Part shown: positions 1 to 7,193 of the stretch, piece after piece
Layout of the letters: the number at the start of each line of letters is the position of its first letter
Position numbering within the stretch: the stretch's first letter is position 1
Program-made: the position numbers and the translations under genes
Notes under the pieces: model-generated
What the model was told of the DNA's origin: nothing
What the model saw: the letters and a program-made list of their open reading frames with translations, nothing else
The model's database searches: none
Assembly (NCBI GenBank): GCA_025058225.1
Contig: JANXEE010000016.1
Coordinates: 1-59,922, forward strand
Direction of reading: 5' to 3'
DNA length: 59,922 bases
Source of the DNA: Candidatus Calditenuaceae archaeon
Lineage (GTDB): Archaea > Thermoproteota > Nitrososphaeria_A > Caldarchaeales > Calditenuaceae

Positions 1-143
1 CCGAACTCGACCGTCGCATCGACGTAGGCGACGTCCGTGTTCACAGAGATGCTGTCGTGATACGGTATCCTGAGATCCCAATCCCTCATACCGTGATACT
101 TGACGAGCGCCTGCATCGTGAAGGCCCTTGCCCTGCACCTCAT
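1..143 (-). CDS. mvaD: Mevalonate-pathway decarboxylase (MvaD/PMD family), N-terminal part
   Basis: Partial gene running off the left edge; absent from the ORF track. The minus strand reads MRCRARAFTMQALVKYHGMR and continues with LRIPYHDSISV. This matches the N-terminus of the GHMP-superfamily (di)phosphomevalonate decarboxylases, and the YHGMRD plus IPYHDSISV wording resembles the haloarchaeal phosphomevalonate decarboxylase branch as I recall it. The product would make an isopentenyl (di)phosphate precursor for archaeal lipids. I chose the ATG at 143 because it gives the family's usual spacing to the KYHG motif and lies 24-33 bases after a TATA box. Whether the substrate is mono- or diphosphomevalonate cannot be decided from 47 residues. 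Confidence 0.8.
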   Translation of the reverse strand, partial: MRCRARAFTMQALVKYHGMRDWDLRIPYHDSISVNTDVAYVDATVEF

Positions 144-166
144 TCAGGTCATGGACCACGAAATCG

Positions 167-176
167 ATATATAAAA
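167..176. promoter_or_regulatory. Shared TATA-like box between divergent genes
   Basis: ATATATAAAA lies between the minus-strand decarboxylase (start 143) and the plus-strand gene at 218. It is nearly symmetrical. On the minus strand it sits at the spacing expected for a leaderless transcript starting at 143. On the plus strand it would give a start near 198 and a leader of about 20 bases. Confidence 0.55.
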
Positions 177-217
177 TGCGGGCACGCAGACCGGAAGAAC
201 CCAGGGTCGGTTGGGTG

Positions 218-718
218 ATGGTCACGCAGAGGGAGAGGATCGAGCTGCTGAGACAGGGTATACTGAGGGGTGCGGTGATACCGAAGCTGGAGGAGGTGGG
301 GTTCATCGTGTCCGGCTGGAAGAGGCCAATATCACTGGAGGACATGGAGCTCCGGGACGACGGGTGGGCGGCCCTCTACTCTAAGTTCACGTCTTGGGAG
401 ACCTATTACAAATCAGACCCCCTTTATCTTTACTTCAACACCTTTTACGGAGACGTCCACGAGAAGGCGCACAGGTTCTGCTTCGTCGAATACCTGCTCC
501 CCTTCAAGTCCAGGAGAATACCCCTCAAAATCGTCGGAACGTTCAACAGGCTCAACCTCAAGGCTGGAGGGTACATCTGGAAGCGGAGGGAGGTGCTGGA
601 CCTCTCTGATCCGGAGGGTGCCGTGATGGAGATCGAAATTAAGTACGCTGAGCTCCTCGATCTGGTGACGGCAGAGGGACTGGTACTTGTGGGTGACGAC
701 AAGGGCGGTGAGGCCTGA
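218..718 (+). CDS. Hypothetical protein
   Basis: A 166-residue soluble protein that I do not recognise. It is rich in aromatic residues in the middle (YYKSDPLYLYFNTFYGDVHE) and has no signal peptide, membrane segment or obvious catalytic motif. The ORF track starts at 128, but the first 30 codons cross the TATA-like box, so I use the ATG at 218 (a GTG at 215 is the alternative). Its stop at 716-718 directly abuts the stop of the convergent aldolase gene at 719. It is divergent from the mevalonate decarboxylase, which is not evidence of shared function. Confidence 0.6.
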   Translation: MVTQRERIELLRQGILRGAVIPKLEEVGFIVSGWKRPISLEDMELRDDGWAALYSKFTSWETYYKSDPLYLYFNTFYGDVHEKAHRFCFVEYLLPFKSRRIPLKIVGTFNRLNLKAGGYIWKRREVLDLSDPEGAVMEIEIKYAELLDLVTAEGLVLVGDDKGGEA

Positions 719-1510
719 TCACCTGGCGACGATCTGCCTGAACTCCTCTGCCGCTTCCTTCGGCGACCAGCCCTCGTGGACCACGCGCCTGAGCGCCTTT
801 ATCATCCCGACCGGGTTAGGGGACTGGAAGACGTTCCTACCGAAGTCCACACCGGCAGCTCCCGCCTGAACAGCCTCATGGGCTAGGGTGAGCGCGTCGA
901 GCTCCGTCTCCAGCTTCGGACCGCCTGCGATCACCAGAGGAACCGGTGCCGCGTCAACAACTCTCTCGAACTCGGAAGTGTAGTAGGTCTTGATGAAGTG
1001 AGCCCCGAGCTCGGCCGCGACCCTGCAGGCCAGGGCGATGTACTTGGTCTCGCGTTTCTCGAGCTCCCTCCCGACTGCGGTTACGGCCAGCACGGGAATG
1101 CCGTAGGTCTCACCGAGATCGACGAGCTGCGCGAGGGCCTTCAGGGTCTGATGCTCGTGCTCGGTCCCGACGTATATCGAGAAGGCGAGCGCCGAGGCGT
1201 TGAGCCTTATCGCGTCCTCGACCGATGTTACGATCTCCTCGTCGCCGAGAACAGGGCCCGCTATCGTGTTGCCGCCGGAAACCCTCAAGACTATCGGGAC
1301 ATCGGCCGTCGGATCGACACTGGTCCTGAGGACTCCCCGAGTGAGCATGAGTGCGTCTGCATACGGCAACAGCGGCGTGATGGTCCTTCTGGGGTTTTCC
1401 AGTCCCTTGATCGGTCCGAGGAAGTAGCCGTGATCAACCGCGAGCATGACCGTCCTCTTGGTCGAGGGCTTGATTATTCTGGAGAGCCTGTTCTGGAGGC
1501 CCCAGCTCAT
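719..1510 (-). CDS. DeoC/LacD/LsrF-type class I aldolase
   Basis: A TIM-barrel class I aldolase of the archaeal FBP aldolase/LsrF/ADH-synthase group. The start MSWGLQNRLSRIIKPSTKRT, then MLAVDHGYFLGP, closely follows the N-terminus of LsrF (3-hydroxy-5-phosphonooxypentane-2,4-dione thiolase). A late FIKTYYTSEFE segment carries the candidate Schiff-base lysine, and IAGGPK is a phosphate-binding loop. The ORF track begins at 1621, but the ATG at 1510 fits the family start and has a TATA-like box (AACTTATAAC on the minus strand) about 27 bases upstream. The substrate is uncertain: family members act on sugar phosphates or aromatic-pathway precursors, and no lsr genes are nearby. Confidence 0.8.
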   Translation of the reverse strand: MSWGLQNRLSRIIKPSTKRTVMLAVDHGYFLGPIKGLENPRRTITPLLPYADALMLTRGVLRTSVDPTADVPIVLRVSGGNTIAGPVLGDEEIVTSVEDAIRLNASALAFSIYVGTEHEHQTLKALAQLVDLGETYGIPVLAVTAVGRELEKRETKYIALACRVAAELGAHFIKTYYTSEFERVVDAAPVPLVIAGGPKLETELDALTLAHEAVQAGAAGVDFGRNVFQSPNPVGMIKALRRVVHEGWSPKEAAEEFRQIVAR

Positions 1511-1532
1511 CACATCCCGATGCCGAAAGCCT

Positions 1533-1543
1533 GTTATAAGTTT
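1533..1543 (-). promoter_or_regulatory. TATA-like box of the LsrF-type aldolase gene
   Basis: The minus strand reads AAACTTATAAC, ending about 23 bases before the ATG at 1510. This spacing supports that start over the upstream ORF-track start at 1621. Confidence 0.5.
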
Positions 1544-1640
1544 GACCGCCAGCGGTGCACCGGCCCCCGACCACGCGGCCCCCATGAACAGCAGGACGCA
1601 CCTTAACTTTTTGCCTGACAAGTGAGCTAGTTTCCGGTGT

Positions 1641-2846
1641 ATGAAGGCGGAGCTGAAGAGGGGCCAGACGGTCCTGCTGAAGGGCCCTGCATCGGCGTCA
1701 CTGGAATCCGGTGGAGTCGAGGTCTTCGGTCACCGTTTGAAGAAGGGAGAGAGTTTGGTGGTGAAGCCTTGGAAGGTCCTTCCCCTGACGTCTATTGAGG
1801 ACTCCGCAATAGAACTCAATTTGGGAACGGGTAGCGCCTATGAGCTCCTCGATTTCGACCCCATCCCGGACTCTTGGAGGCAATTGGCCGACTCACTGGG
1901 AGGGAAGTTCAGGGTGATGGTCATGGGGAGGGTCGACGCGGGGAAGACCTCGATCCTCCTTACGCTCCTCAACCGGACCGTATCGAGCGGTGAGGTGCAC
2001 TTCGTCGACCTCGACGTCGGTCAAGGCGAGATCTGTCCACCTACGACGATGGGTTACTCTAGGGCCCTGTCGAGCACCTATGCCCTTTACGCGCTCAAGG
2101 CAGAGGCCGTGTACGCGTTCGGGTTCACGTCTCCTTCGTGGTCCATCGAGAGGTCACTAAACGTCGCAGAGAAAATCGTGATGAACCTGCAGGGTGCGGA
2201 GAGGGTGCTTATCGATGTGGACGGCTGGATCGAAGGCGATGAAGCCCTCAGACACAAGACGGACCTGATCCGCTTAGTTAAACCGACCCACGTTCTGCTC
2301 CTAGGCGTCGAGCCATCCGAGGAGCTGGAAAGAACGCTTGTTCAGGCTGGCTCTAAGTCGATCGTTCTTGACAGACCCGAGACGATCGCCGTCAGGAGCA
2401 GGGAGGACAGGAGGAGGGCGAGGGAGATGAGGATCTCTCAGGCCTTCAGAGGCAGCTCCGTCAGACAGCTCGTCAGGAACTGGTTGCGCTTCTCAACGGT
2501 TTACTCCGATTTCTACGTCGATGACCCTGAGTCGTACTTCGAGGAGGCCCTGCTCGATGCAGAGAGGCACGGAGTGGACGTCGCCATCGCTGCGCACAAC
2601 GAGATCGATTTCGGACCAGATCTCCGGGGGTCAGACGTCGGGCTACTCTCCTACGCCCTCGACGAGGGACTGAGGGTGAAGGGACTGGTGCTTCTGAAAG
2701 GGTTCGTCAAGTCCAAGAACGCAGTGAGGGTTGTGACGAGTTACAAGGAGAACGTCAGGCACCTGAAGCTGGGGGCCGTCTTCCTGTCGAACGACTTTCA
2801 AGAGCTTCACGTCTTCAGAGCTTCGGAGAAGTGGTACGGGCGTTGA
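1641..2846 (+). CDS. Clp1/Grc3-type polynucleotide 5'-hydroxyl kinase
   Basis: A 401-residue protein of the Clp1/Grc3 family, which phosphorylates 5'-OH ends of RNA (and DNA) and acts in tRNA or rRNA processing. A beta-rich N-terminal domain of about 90 residues is followed by the P-loop GRVDAGKTS (residues 96-104) and then DLDVGQGEICPP, the family's Walker B/lid region. The C-terminal part (about 270-401) resembles the third domain of this family. It starts 20 bases after the end of the long ORF on the opposite strand, with the aldolase gene divergent. RtcA at 51 kb is a second RNA-end enzyme in the window. Confidence 0.85.
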   Translation: MKAELKRGQTVLLKGPASASLESGGVEVFGHRLKKGESLVVKPWKVLPLTSIEDSAIELNLGTGSAYELLDFDPIPDSWRQLADSLGGKFRVMVMGRVDAGKTSILLTLLNRTVSSGEVHFVDLDVGQGEICPPTTMGYSRALSSTYALYALKAEAVYAFGFTSPSWSIERSLNVAEKIVMNLQGAERVLIDVDGWIEGDEALRHKTDLIRLVKPTHVLLLGVEPSEELERTLVQAGSKSIVLDRPETIAVRSREDRRRAREMRISQAFRGSSVRQLVRNWLRFSTVYSDFYVDDPESYFEEALLDAERHGVDVAIAAHNEIDFGPDLRGSDVGLLSYALDEGLRVKGLVLLKGFVKSKNAVRVVTSYKENVRHLKLGAVFLSNDFQELHVFRASEKWYGR

Positions 2847-2855
2847 GCGCGGACG

Positions 2856-3275
2856 CTACTCGATGGACATGTCCTCGACTTCGAATTGTCTCAGCACGTC
2901 GTTGAGCCTCCATGCCGAGATGCCCCTGACCTCCTTTCCCGATATCGAGACTATGACGTACGTGAACTCGGGGACCGCGTGCTCCAGATCGTAGTTGCTG
3001 GGAACCGCAGGGTAGTCGGGGTGACTGTGGTAAACGCCGAGCACGACCTCGTTACGCCCGGAGGCTTCGTTCTCGACCTTAACGTACTCCAGCGGGTCGA
3101 TCGAGTACCTGTTCCTCCGGGAGCCGTTGTAGACGTTTTTCATCGGGACTATCCTCCCAACCTCTCTCACACCGTTCACAACCCTGCCCACCAGGAGACC
3201 GCACCCCTCCTCAGGGTAGACCGAGGAGACGTGGGACCTGATCTCATCCAGGTGCTCCCTCCTCAGCCTCAGCAT
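2856..3275 (-). CDS. JAMM (MPN+) metalloprotease
   Basis: A 139-residue stand-alone JAB1/MPN/Mov34 domain. The full zinc-site signature is present: a glutamate in YPEEGCGLL (residues 20-28), then HSHP (H83, H85) with S93 and D96 following at the canonical HxHP-x6-SxxD spacing. Archaeal relatives remove ubiquitin-like SAMP proteins, and bacterial relatives process CysO-type sulfur carriers. No ubiquitin-like, E1-like or sulfur-carrier gene is adjacent, so the substrate is unknown. The ATG at 3275 follows a TATA-like box (TTAAATTTGAT) at 3302-3312. It is convergent with the kinase gene and divergent from the uS15 gene. Confidence 0.85.
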   Translation of the reverse strand: MLRLRREHLDEIRSHVSSVYPEEGCGLLVGRVVNGVREVGRIVPMKNVYNGSRRNRYSIDPLEYVKVENEASGRNEVVLGVYHSHPDYPAVPSNYDLEHAVPEFTYVIVSISGKEVRGISAWRLNDVLRQFEVEDMSIE

Positions 3276-3353
3276 CCCTGGAGTGAATCAATCGTCCATC
3301 TATCAAATTTAACGGACACGCCTCCCCTTCGGGCCGCGGATGGGTCGCGCACG

Positions 3354-3365
3354 GTTTATTTTAAG
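3354..3365 (+). promoter_or_regulatory. TATA-like box of the uS15 gene
   Basis: GTTTATTTTAAG lies 28-39 bases before the ATG at 3393. It supports that start over the long upstream ORF, which reads through the antisense of the JAMM gene. Confidence 0.5.
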
Positions 3366-3392
3366 AACCTGCTGGGGAGAGGGCAGGCGGAA

Positions 3393-3839
3393 ATGGCACG
3401 GATGCACTCGAGAAGGCGGAGCAGGTCGGGGTCGAAGCGCCCGATCTCCAGATCTCCACCGAGCTGGGTTACGACGACGCCCGAAGAGGTCGAAGAGCTC
3501 GTCGTGAGCTACGCGAAGCAAGGCATGTCGCCGAGCGCGATCGGAATGGTGTTGAGGGACCAGCACGGAATACCGCTGGTCAGGACGGTGACCGGAAAGA
3601 CCGTGACGCAGATCCTCAGAGAGCGGGGCGTTTCGCAGGAGATCCCGGAGGACCTCATGAACCTGATCGAGAGGGCCCGGAGGATGCACGTCCACCTCCA
3701 GAACCACAGGTCCGACCGGTACAACAGGCACCGACTGCAGCTCGTCGAGGCCAAGATACACAGACTTGTGAAGTATTACAAGAGAACCGGGAGGATCCCG
3801 AAGGACTTCCAGTTCAGGACTCTGTACACTTACGCGTAG
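3393..3839 (+). CDS. rps15: Small ribosomal subunit protein uS15
   Basis: A 148-residue archaeal/eukaryotic-type uS15 that binds 16S rRNA in the central domain. It begins MARMHSRRRSRSGSKRP and contains TGKTVTQILRERG and HVHLQNHRSDRYNRHRLQLVEAKIHRL-like helices typical of the family. The ORF track opens at 2886, but that part is the shadow of the JAMM gene; ATG 3393 gives the family's standard length. Its stop (3837-3839) directly abuts the GTG start of a small membrane protein, so the two are probably co-transcribed. Confidence 0.95.
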   Translation: MARMHSRRRSRSGSKRPISRSPPSWVTTTPEEVEELVVSYAKQGMSPSAIGMVLRDQHGIPLVRTVTGKTVTQILRERGVSQEIPEDLMNLIERARRMHVHLQNHRSDRYNRHRLQLVEAKIHRLVKYYKRTGRIPKDFQFRTLYTYA

Positions 3840-4025
3840 GTGAGTCCGTTGAGCGGCAAGGACGAGTCGGCCGGTGTGATCTACGTGGTCATCGGAATCG
3901 TCCTGCTGGTCGTGGGGCTGGCGGTGAGCTGGAGGCTCATCATCGAGCTGATAGGTGTGCTGGTCGCTGCGCTCGGTGTGATGCTCTTAATCAGCGGCCT
4001 CCGACGACTCAACTTGATCCGGTGA
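3840..4025 (+). CDS. Small membrane protein, two-helix hairpin
   Basis: A 61-residue protein with a short polar N-terminus (SPLSGKDESAG) and two hydrophobic stretches at about residues 13-30 and 33-54, ending in basic residues (GLRRLNLIR). No function can be assigned. It begins with GTG immediately after the uS15 stop and is followed 9 bases later by another membrane protein gene, so the three probably form one transcript. Confidence 0.6.
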   Translation: MSPLSGKDESAGVIYVVIGIVLLVVGLAVSWRLIIELIGVLVAALGVMLLISGLRRLNLIR

Positions 4026-4034
4026 GTCGGGGCC

Positions 4035-4538
4035 TTGGATATAACTCAGATCCCCGTCGGGGCGCTAAACCTGACCCTCATCTCTCTCGGACTCCTGCTG
4101 GTGCTCCTGGGCAAGAGGGTGCTGAAGTTGGCTGCGTTCGTGGCAACTGGGTCCCTTGGGGCCCTGCTGATCCGGCAGCTGCTGATCGGCAGGCTTTCAC
4201 CTTTCCTCTTGGACGTGGCAACTCTACTGTCGTTCTTCGGCATAGGATTGGTCGGACTTCTGATCCTGAAGGTGGGAGCTGGTCTGGCGACCGCCCTCAT
4301 AGGCTACCTCATAGCGACCTCCCTAGGCGCGGGCATCGCGATAGCGCTGCTCGTGGCCCTGATAGCGTTCATAGTCGGCCTGACCTTCCATGAGCTCCTC
4401 CTTGTGATCGCCTCAGCCTCGGTCGGTGGATATTTGGTCTACGTGGGACTTCTGGGGTTCGGAGCGGGCCACCAGATCTCGGTCCTCATAGCAGGAGCGC
4501 TCATCGCCGGTGGCGTACTCCTCCAATCACGCAGGTGA
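4035..4538 (+). CDS. Polytopic membrane protein of unknown function
   Basis: A 167-residue, highly hydrophobic protein with about five or six predicted membrane segments. The sequence is mostly Leu, Ile, Ala and Gly with few charged residues, and shows no transporter or enzyme motif that I recognise. The start is a TTG at 4035: an in-frame stop lies just upstream and no ATG or GTG is in this frame nearby. It follows the 61-residue membrane protein closely and probably shares the uS15 transcript. Confidence 0.6.
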   Translation: MDITQIPVGALNLTLISLGLLLVLLGKRVLKLAAFVATGSLGALLIRQLLIGRLSPFLLDVATLLSFFGIGLVGLLILKVGAGLATALIGYLIATSLGAGIAIALLVALIAFIVGLTFHELLLVIASASVGGYLVYVGLLGFGAGHQISVLIAGALIAGGVLLQSRR

Positions 4539-4548
4539 GGCCCGAACC

Positions 4549-4565
4549 CACGACCCGCGGTCGTG
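4549..4565. repeat. Short perfect hairpin after the membrane-protein gene
   Basis: CACGAC-CCGCG-GTCGTG forms a six-base-pair stem with a five-base loop, about ten bases after the stop at 4538 and before the GPN GTPase start at 4611. No T-tract follows. It could be a 3'-end structure of the uS15 transcript or chance. Confidence 0.3.
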
Positions 4566-4610
4566 CTTGGGAGTATGACCGAATTCTGCCCGTGACCAGG
4601 AGTCAACTTC

Positions 4611-5411
4611 ATGGTTAAATTCTTGACGGAACGCGGAGCTACGCGGCTCTTGAGGACCCTGTTCGTTATAGGGACGGCCTCCTCGGGGAAATCGACCCTC
4701 ACGTCAGCGCTCGTCGAGTGGCTGAAGGAGAACGAACAGACCGTGGCGACCGTCAATTTGGACCCTGCGGCCATCACGCTTCCCTACGAGCCCGACATCG
4801 ACGTCAGGGATATGGTCGATTACGAGCGGATAATGGCGGTTCGGGGCGTCGGCCCCAACTCTGCCCTGATCTATTCGGTGAGGGAGGTGGCTCGGAACGT
4901 GGAGGTCCTGACAGAGGAGGTGGAGGACCTGAAGGTGGATTACCTGATCGTCGATACACCGGGTCAGATGGAGATCTTCGCGTTCAGGAAGGAGGGCATG
5001 GTCATAACCAAAGCCCTCACGACAGAAAAGGGGATCATCCTCTACCTGCTGGACCCCATACTCTCGTATACGCCGAGGACGTTCGCGTCATCCATGTTCT
5101 TGGCTGCATCTGTATACTTGAGGTTCGTCATGCCCATGATCATCACCGTCACCAAGGCAGACGTGGTCCCCCGGAGGTACCTCCTGAGGATCTCGAAGTG
5201 GCTCAGCTCCCAGGAGGCTTATGAGGTCGACCTCGACCGGAGGGGAGGTGGCGTGACGCTGCTCATGGCGAAGGAGGTGGCTAAGGCTGTCAGCGAGATC
5301 AGAGCGTTCATTCCCCACGTGCTGGTGTCCTCGAAGACCATGGAGGGGCTTCCGGCCCTACATATGGCTATAACTAGGACCTTCGGTGAAGGGGAGGACG
5401 AGCTGAGATGA
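4611..5411 (+). CDS. GPN-loop GTPase
   Basis: A 266-residue GPN-family GTPase. The P-loop GTASSGKST is at residues 21-29, the signature Gly-Pro-Asn in VGPNSAL at 80-86, the G3-like motif DTPGQMEIF around 115-123, and TVTKAD serves as G4. Eukaryotic relatives help assemble RNA polymerase II; the archaeal role is less clear, and the protein acts as a dimer in known structures. Its last codons overlap the start of the coiled-coil gene at 5408, so the two are translationally linked. Confidence 0.92.
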   Translation: MVKFLTERGATRLLRTLFVIGTASSGKSTLTSALVEWLKENEQTVATVNLDPAAITLPYEPDIDVRDMVDYERIMAVRGVGPNSALIYSVREVARNVEVLTEEVEDLKVDYLIVDTPGQMEIFAFRKEGMVITKALTTEKGIILYLLDPILSYTPRTFASSMFLAASVYLRFVMPMIITVTKADVVPRRYLLRISKWLSSQEAYEVDLDRRGGGVTLLMAKEVAKAVSEIRAFIPHVLVSSKTMEGLPALHMAITRTFGEGEDELR

Positions 5412-6301
5412 GCTACACAGAATACAACGCGGAGGAAGAGCTCTACGAGGTGAGGGAGAGGATAAAGGAGCTCCAGGAGAAGGTCAGCGAGGTGAAGGAG
5501 GAGGCCCTCAAGCACCACAGGGCCAAGAACGCCATTTGGGAGGAGATGAGCAAGATAAGGGACCAGGTGGCGAACCTGAAGGCAGAGAAGGTCTCGATCA
5601 TCGAGGCGACCAGGAAACTCCGGGTCGAGGTCAGGAGGCTCAGGGAGGAGCTGCTGAACCAGGTCTTCGAGATCAGGAGCAAGCGCGGCGAGATCAAAGG
5701 ACTGATGAAGAGGGTTGACGTCGAGAAGATACGGAAGAGGCTCGATGAGATCGATCTCTACCTCACGGCTCACAGGGTGAAGAGGGAGGAGGAGAGGAGG
5801 CTCTTCGAGGAGGCGTCGAGGCTGGAGGCGATGCTCAACGAGTACGAGAAGGCCCTCAGGATCAACGAGGAGCTGCTCAAGCTGTATCCGGAGGTCGAGC
5901 AGAAGAAGAGGGAGCTGGACTCGAAGAGGGGTGAGCTGGACAACCTCAACGGACGGCTTTCTGCCATCAACAACGAGCTGAAGGTCCTGAACGCGAAGTA
6001 CGACGAGCTCAAGGCCAAGTACGAGGACGTCAAGCAGAAATACCTCCAACTCAAGAACACCTGGGACAGATACGAGGCCGAGACGATACTGTTGGCCTCG
6101 AAGGTCTACGACCTCAGGAAGCTCCTCAGGGCCGAGAAGGAGGAACTATGGAAGCGCAGGGTCTCATCGGTCAAGGAGAGGAAGAAGAAGGAGGCCCTCG
6201 AGAAGCTTGAGAGGGGCGAGAAGGTGGACTTCGACGAGCTCAAGCTCTTAGTCGAGGACGAGGACTTCTACGTCTACTTCGGGAGTTCCGAGTCTTCCTG
6301 A
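5408..6301 (+). CDS. COG1340-type coiled-coil protein
   Basis: A 297-residue protein that is almost entirely charged heptad coiled coil, rich in E, K, R and L, from about residue 5 to 260, with an acidic C-terminal tail (VEDEDFYVYFGSSESS). It resembles the archaeal COG1340 family, sometimes mislabelled phosphoserine phosphatase; no phosphatase motif is present. It overlaps the GPN GTPase gene by four bases. Function unknown; a structural or tethering role is only a guess. The long antisense ORFs here are shadows of the coiled-coil codons. Confidence 0.8.
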   Translation: MSYTEYNAEEELYEVRERIKELQEKVSEVKEEALKHHRAKNAIWEEMSKIRDQVANLKAEKVSIIEATRKLRVEVRRLREELLNQVFEIRSKRGEIKGLMKRVDVEKIRKRLDEIDLYLTAHRVKREEERRLFEEASRLEAMLNEYEKALRINEELLKLYPEVEQKKRELDSKRGELDNLNGRLSAINNELKVLNAKYDELKAKYEDVKQKYLQLKNTWDRYEAETILLASKVYDLRKLLRAEKEELWKRRVSSVKERKKKEALEKLERGEKVDFDELKLLVEDEDFYVYFGSSESS

Positions 6302-6305
6302 GTGT

Positions 6306-7151
6306 TCAGGCGATCCCGAGCAGCTCGGCGCCGTTGACGTAAAATAACCTCTCCAGCGTCTCCGGCCTGAGACCGCTGGCCTTTAACTGCTCCAGACACT
6401 TCGCGGGGCTTATCATCGGGTAATCGCTGCCGAAGAGAGCCTTGTTACGGAGCAGGGTGTCGACATACCTCATCACGGTCTGAGGGATGTACTTCGGAAG
6501 CCATCCCGAGAGCTCGATGTACACGTTCTTCTTGTGCAGGGCTATCGCGAGGGCCTCCTCGTGCCAGGGCCATCCGAAGTGGGCCATGATTATGTTCAGC
6601 TTCGGGAAGGTAGCGGCGACCTCGTCGACGTAGATCGGTCTTCCGTAGTCGAGGCGCATCGAACCACCGCCCGGCATTCCCGCACCGATCCCCGAAGTGC
6701 CAGTGTGGAAGAGAACCGGAACCCTGTGCCTCGATGCGACAGCGTAAACCGGATAGAGCCGAGGGTCGTTGGGTCTGAAGTCTTGAACCTGCGGATGAAG
6801 CTTGAGCCCCTTGAGGCCGAGCCTCGTCAGCGCGTCCTCCAGCACCTCATTCGCTCTGACGTCGTAGGGGTCGACGGTCGCGAAGCAGACGAAGAAGTCG
6901 CCGTGTTCGTCCTGGACTCTGGACATCAAGTCGTTGGTGTCACCACGGATCCCCGTCAGTCTGTACGCGTCGAGCGGAAGGAGAACGGCCCGAGTCACTC
7001 CCTGCTGCTTCAGGTCCTCGATGACCTCTCCGACGTCCCGCTCGACCACGGTTGTCCTGAAGTAGGCGCTGACCGACTCAACGAATGGTCTGAGCGTGGA
7101 GATGAACGACGCCGACGGCATGTGGACGTGGAAATCGAGCACTCGCTCCAT
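6306..7151 (-). CDS. Amidohydrolase-2 family metal-dependent hydrolase
   Basis: A 281-residue TIM-barrel protein of the ACMSD-like amidohydrolase-2 family. Visible metal or active-site motifs are DFHVHMP near the N-terminus, LKLHPQ in the middle, LFHTGTS, MAHFGWPWHEEA and, near the C-terminus, LFGSDYPM, whose aspartate is the typical catalytic residue. Members hydrolyse or decarboxylate small carboxylic or cyclic substrates; the substrate here is unknown. A TATA-like box (GTTTATTC on the minus strand near 7173-7182) precedes ATG 7151. It is convergent with the coiled-coil gene. Confidence 0.8.
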   Translation of the reverse strand: MERVLDFHVHMPSASFISTLRPFVESVSAYFRTTVVERDVGEVIEDLKQQGVTRAVLLPLDAYRLTGIRGDTNDLMSRVQDEHGDFFVCFATVDPYDVRANEVLEDALTRLGLKGLKLHPQVQDFRPNDPRLYPVYAVASRHRVPVLFHTGTSGIGAGMPGGGSMRLDYGRPIYVDEVAATFPKLNIIMAHFGWPWHEEALAIALHKKNVYIELSGWLPKYIPQTVMRYVDTLLRNKALFGSDYPMISPAKCLEQLKASGLRPETLERLFYVNGAELLGIA

Positions 7152-7193
7152 CAGTTCGAATATTTACAGCACACGAATAAACTTGTCTGTTCC

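Noticed and set aside
998-1606. 202-residue plus-strand ORF
   Set aside because: Antisense of the LsrF-type aldolase, with low-complexity composition typical of shadows.
4535-4551. T-arm-like sequence on the minus strand (GTGGG-TTCGGGC-CTCAC)
   Set aside because: The five-base stem and seven-base loop fit a T-arm loosely, but the loop has G instead of the conserved A, it overlaps a gene's stop codon, and no matching acceptor or anticodon arm is found upstream.
5219-6049. 276-residue minus-strand ORF rich in Leu, Glu and Pro
   Set aside because: It is the antisense of the coiled-coil and GPN genes; GAG/CTC codon bias creates the long open frame.
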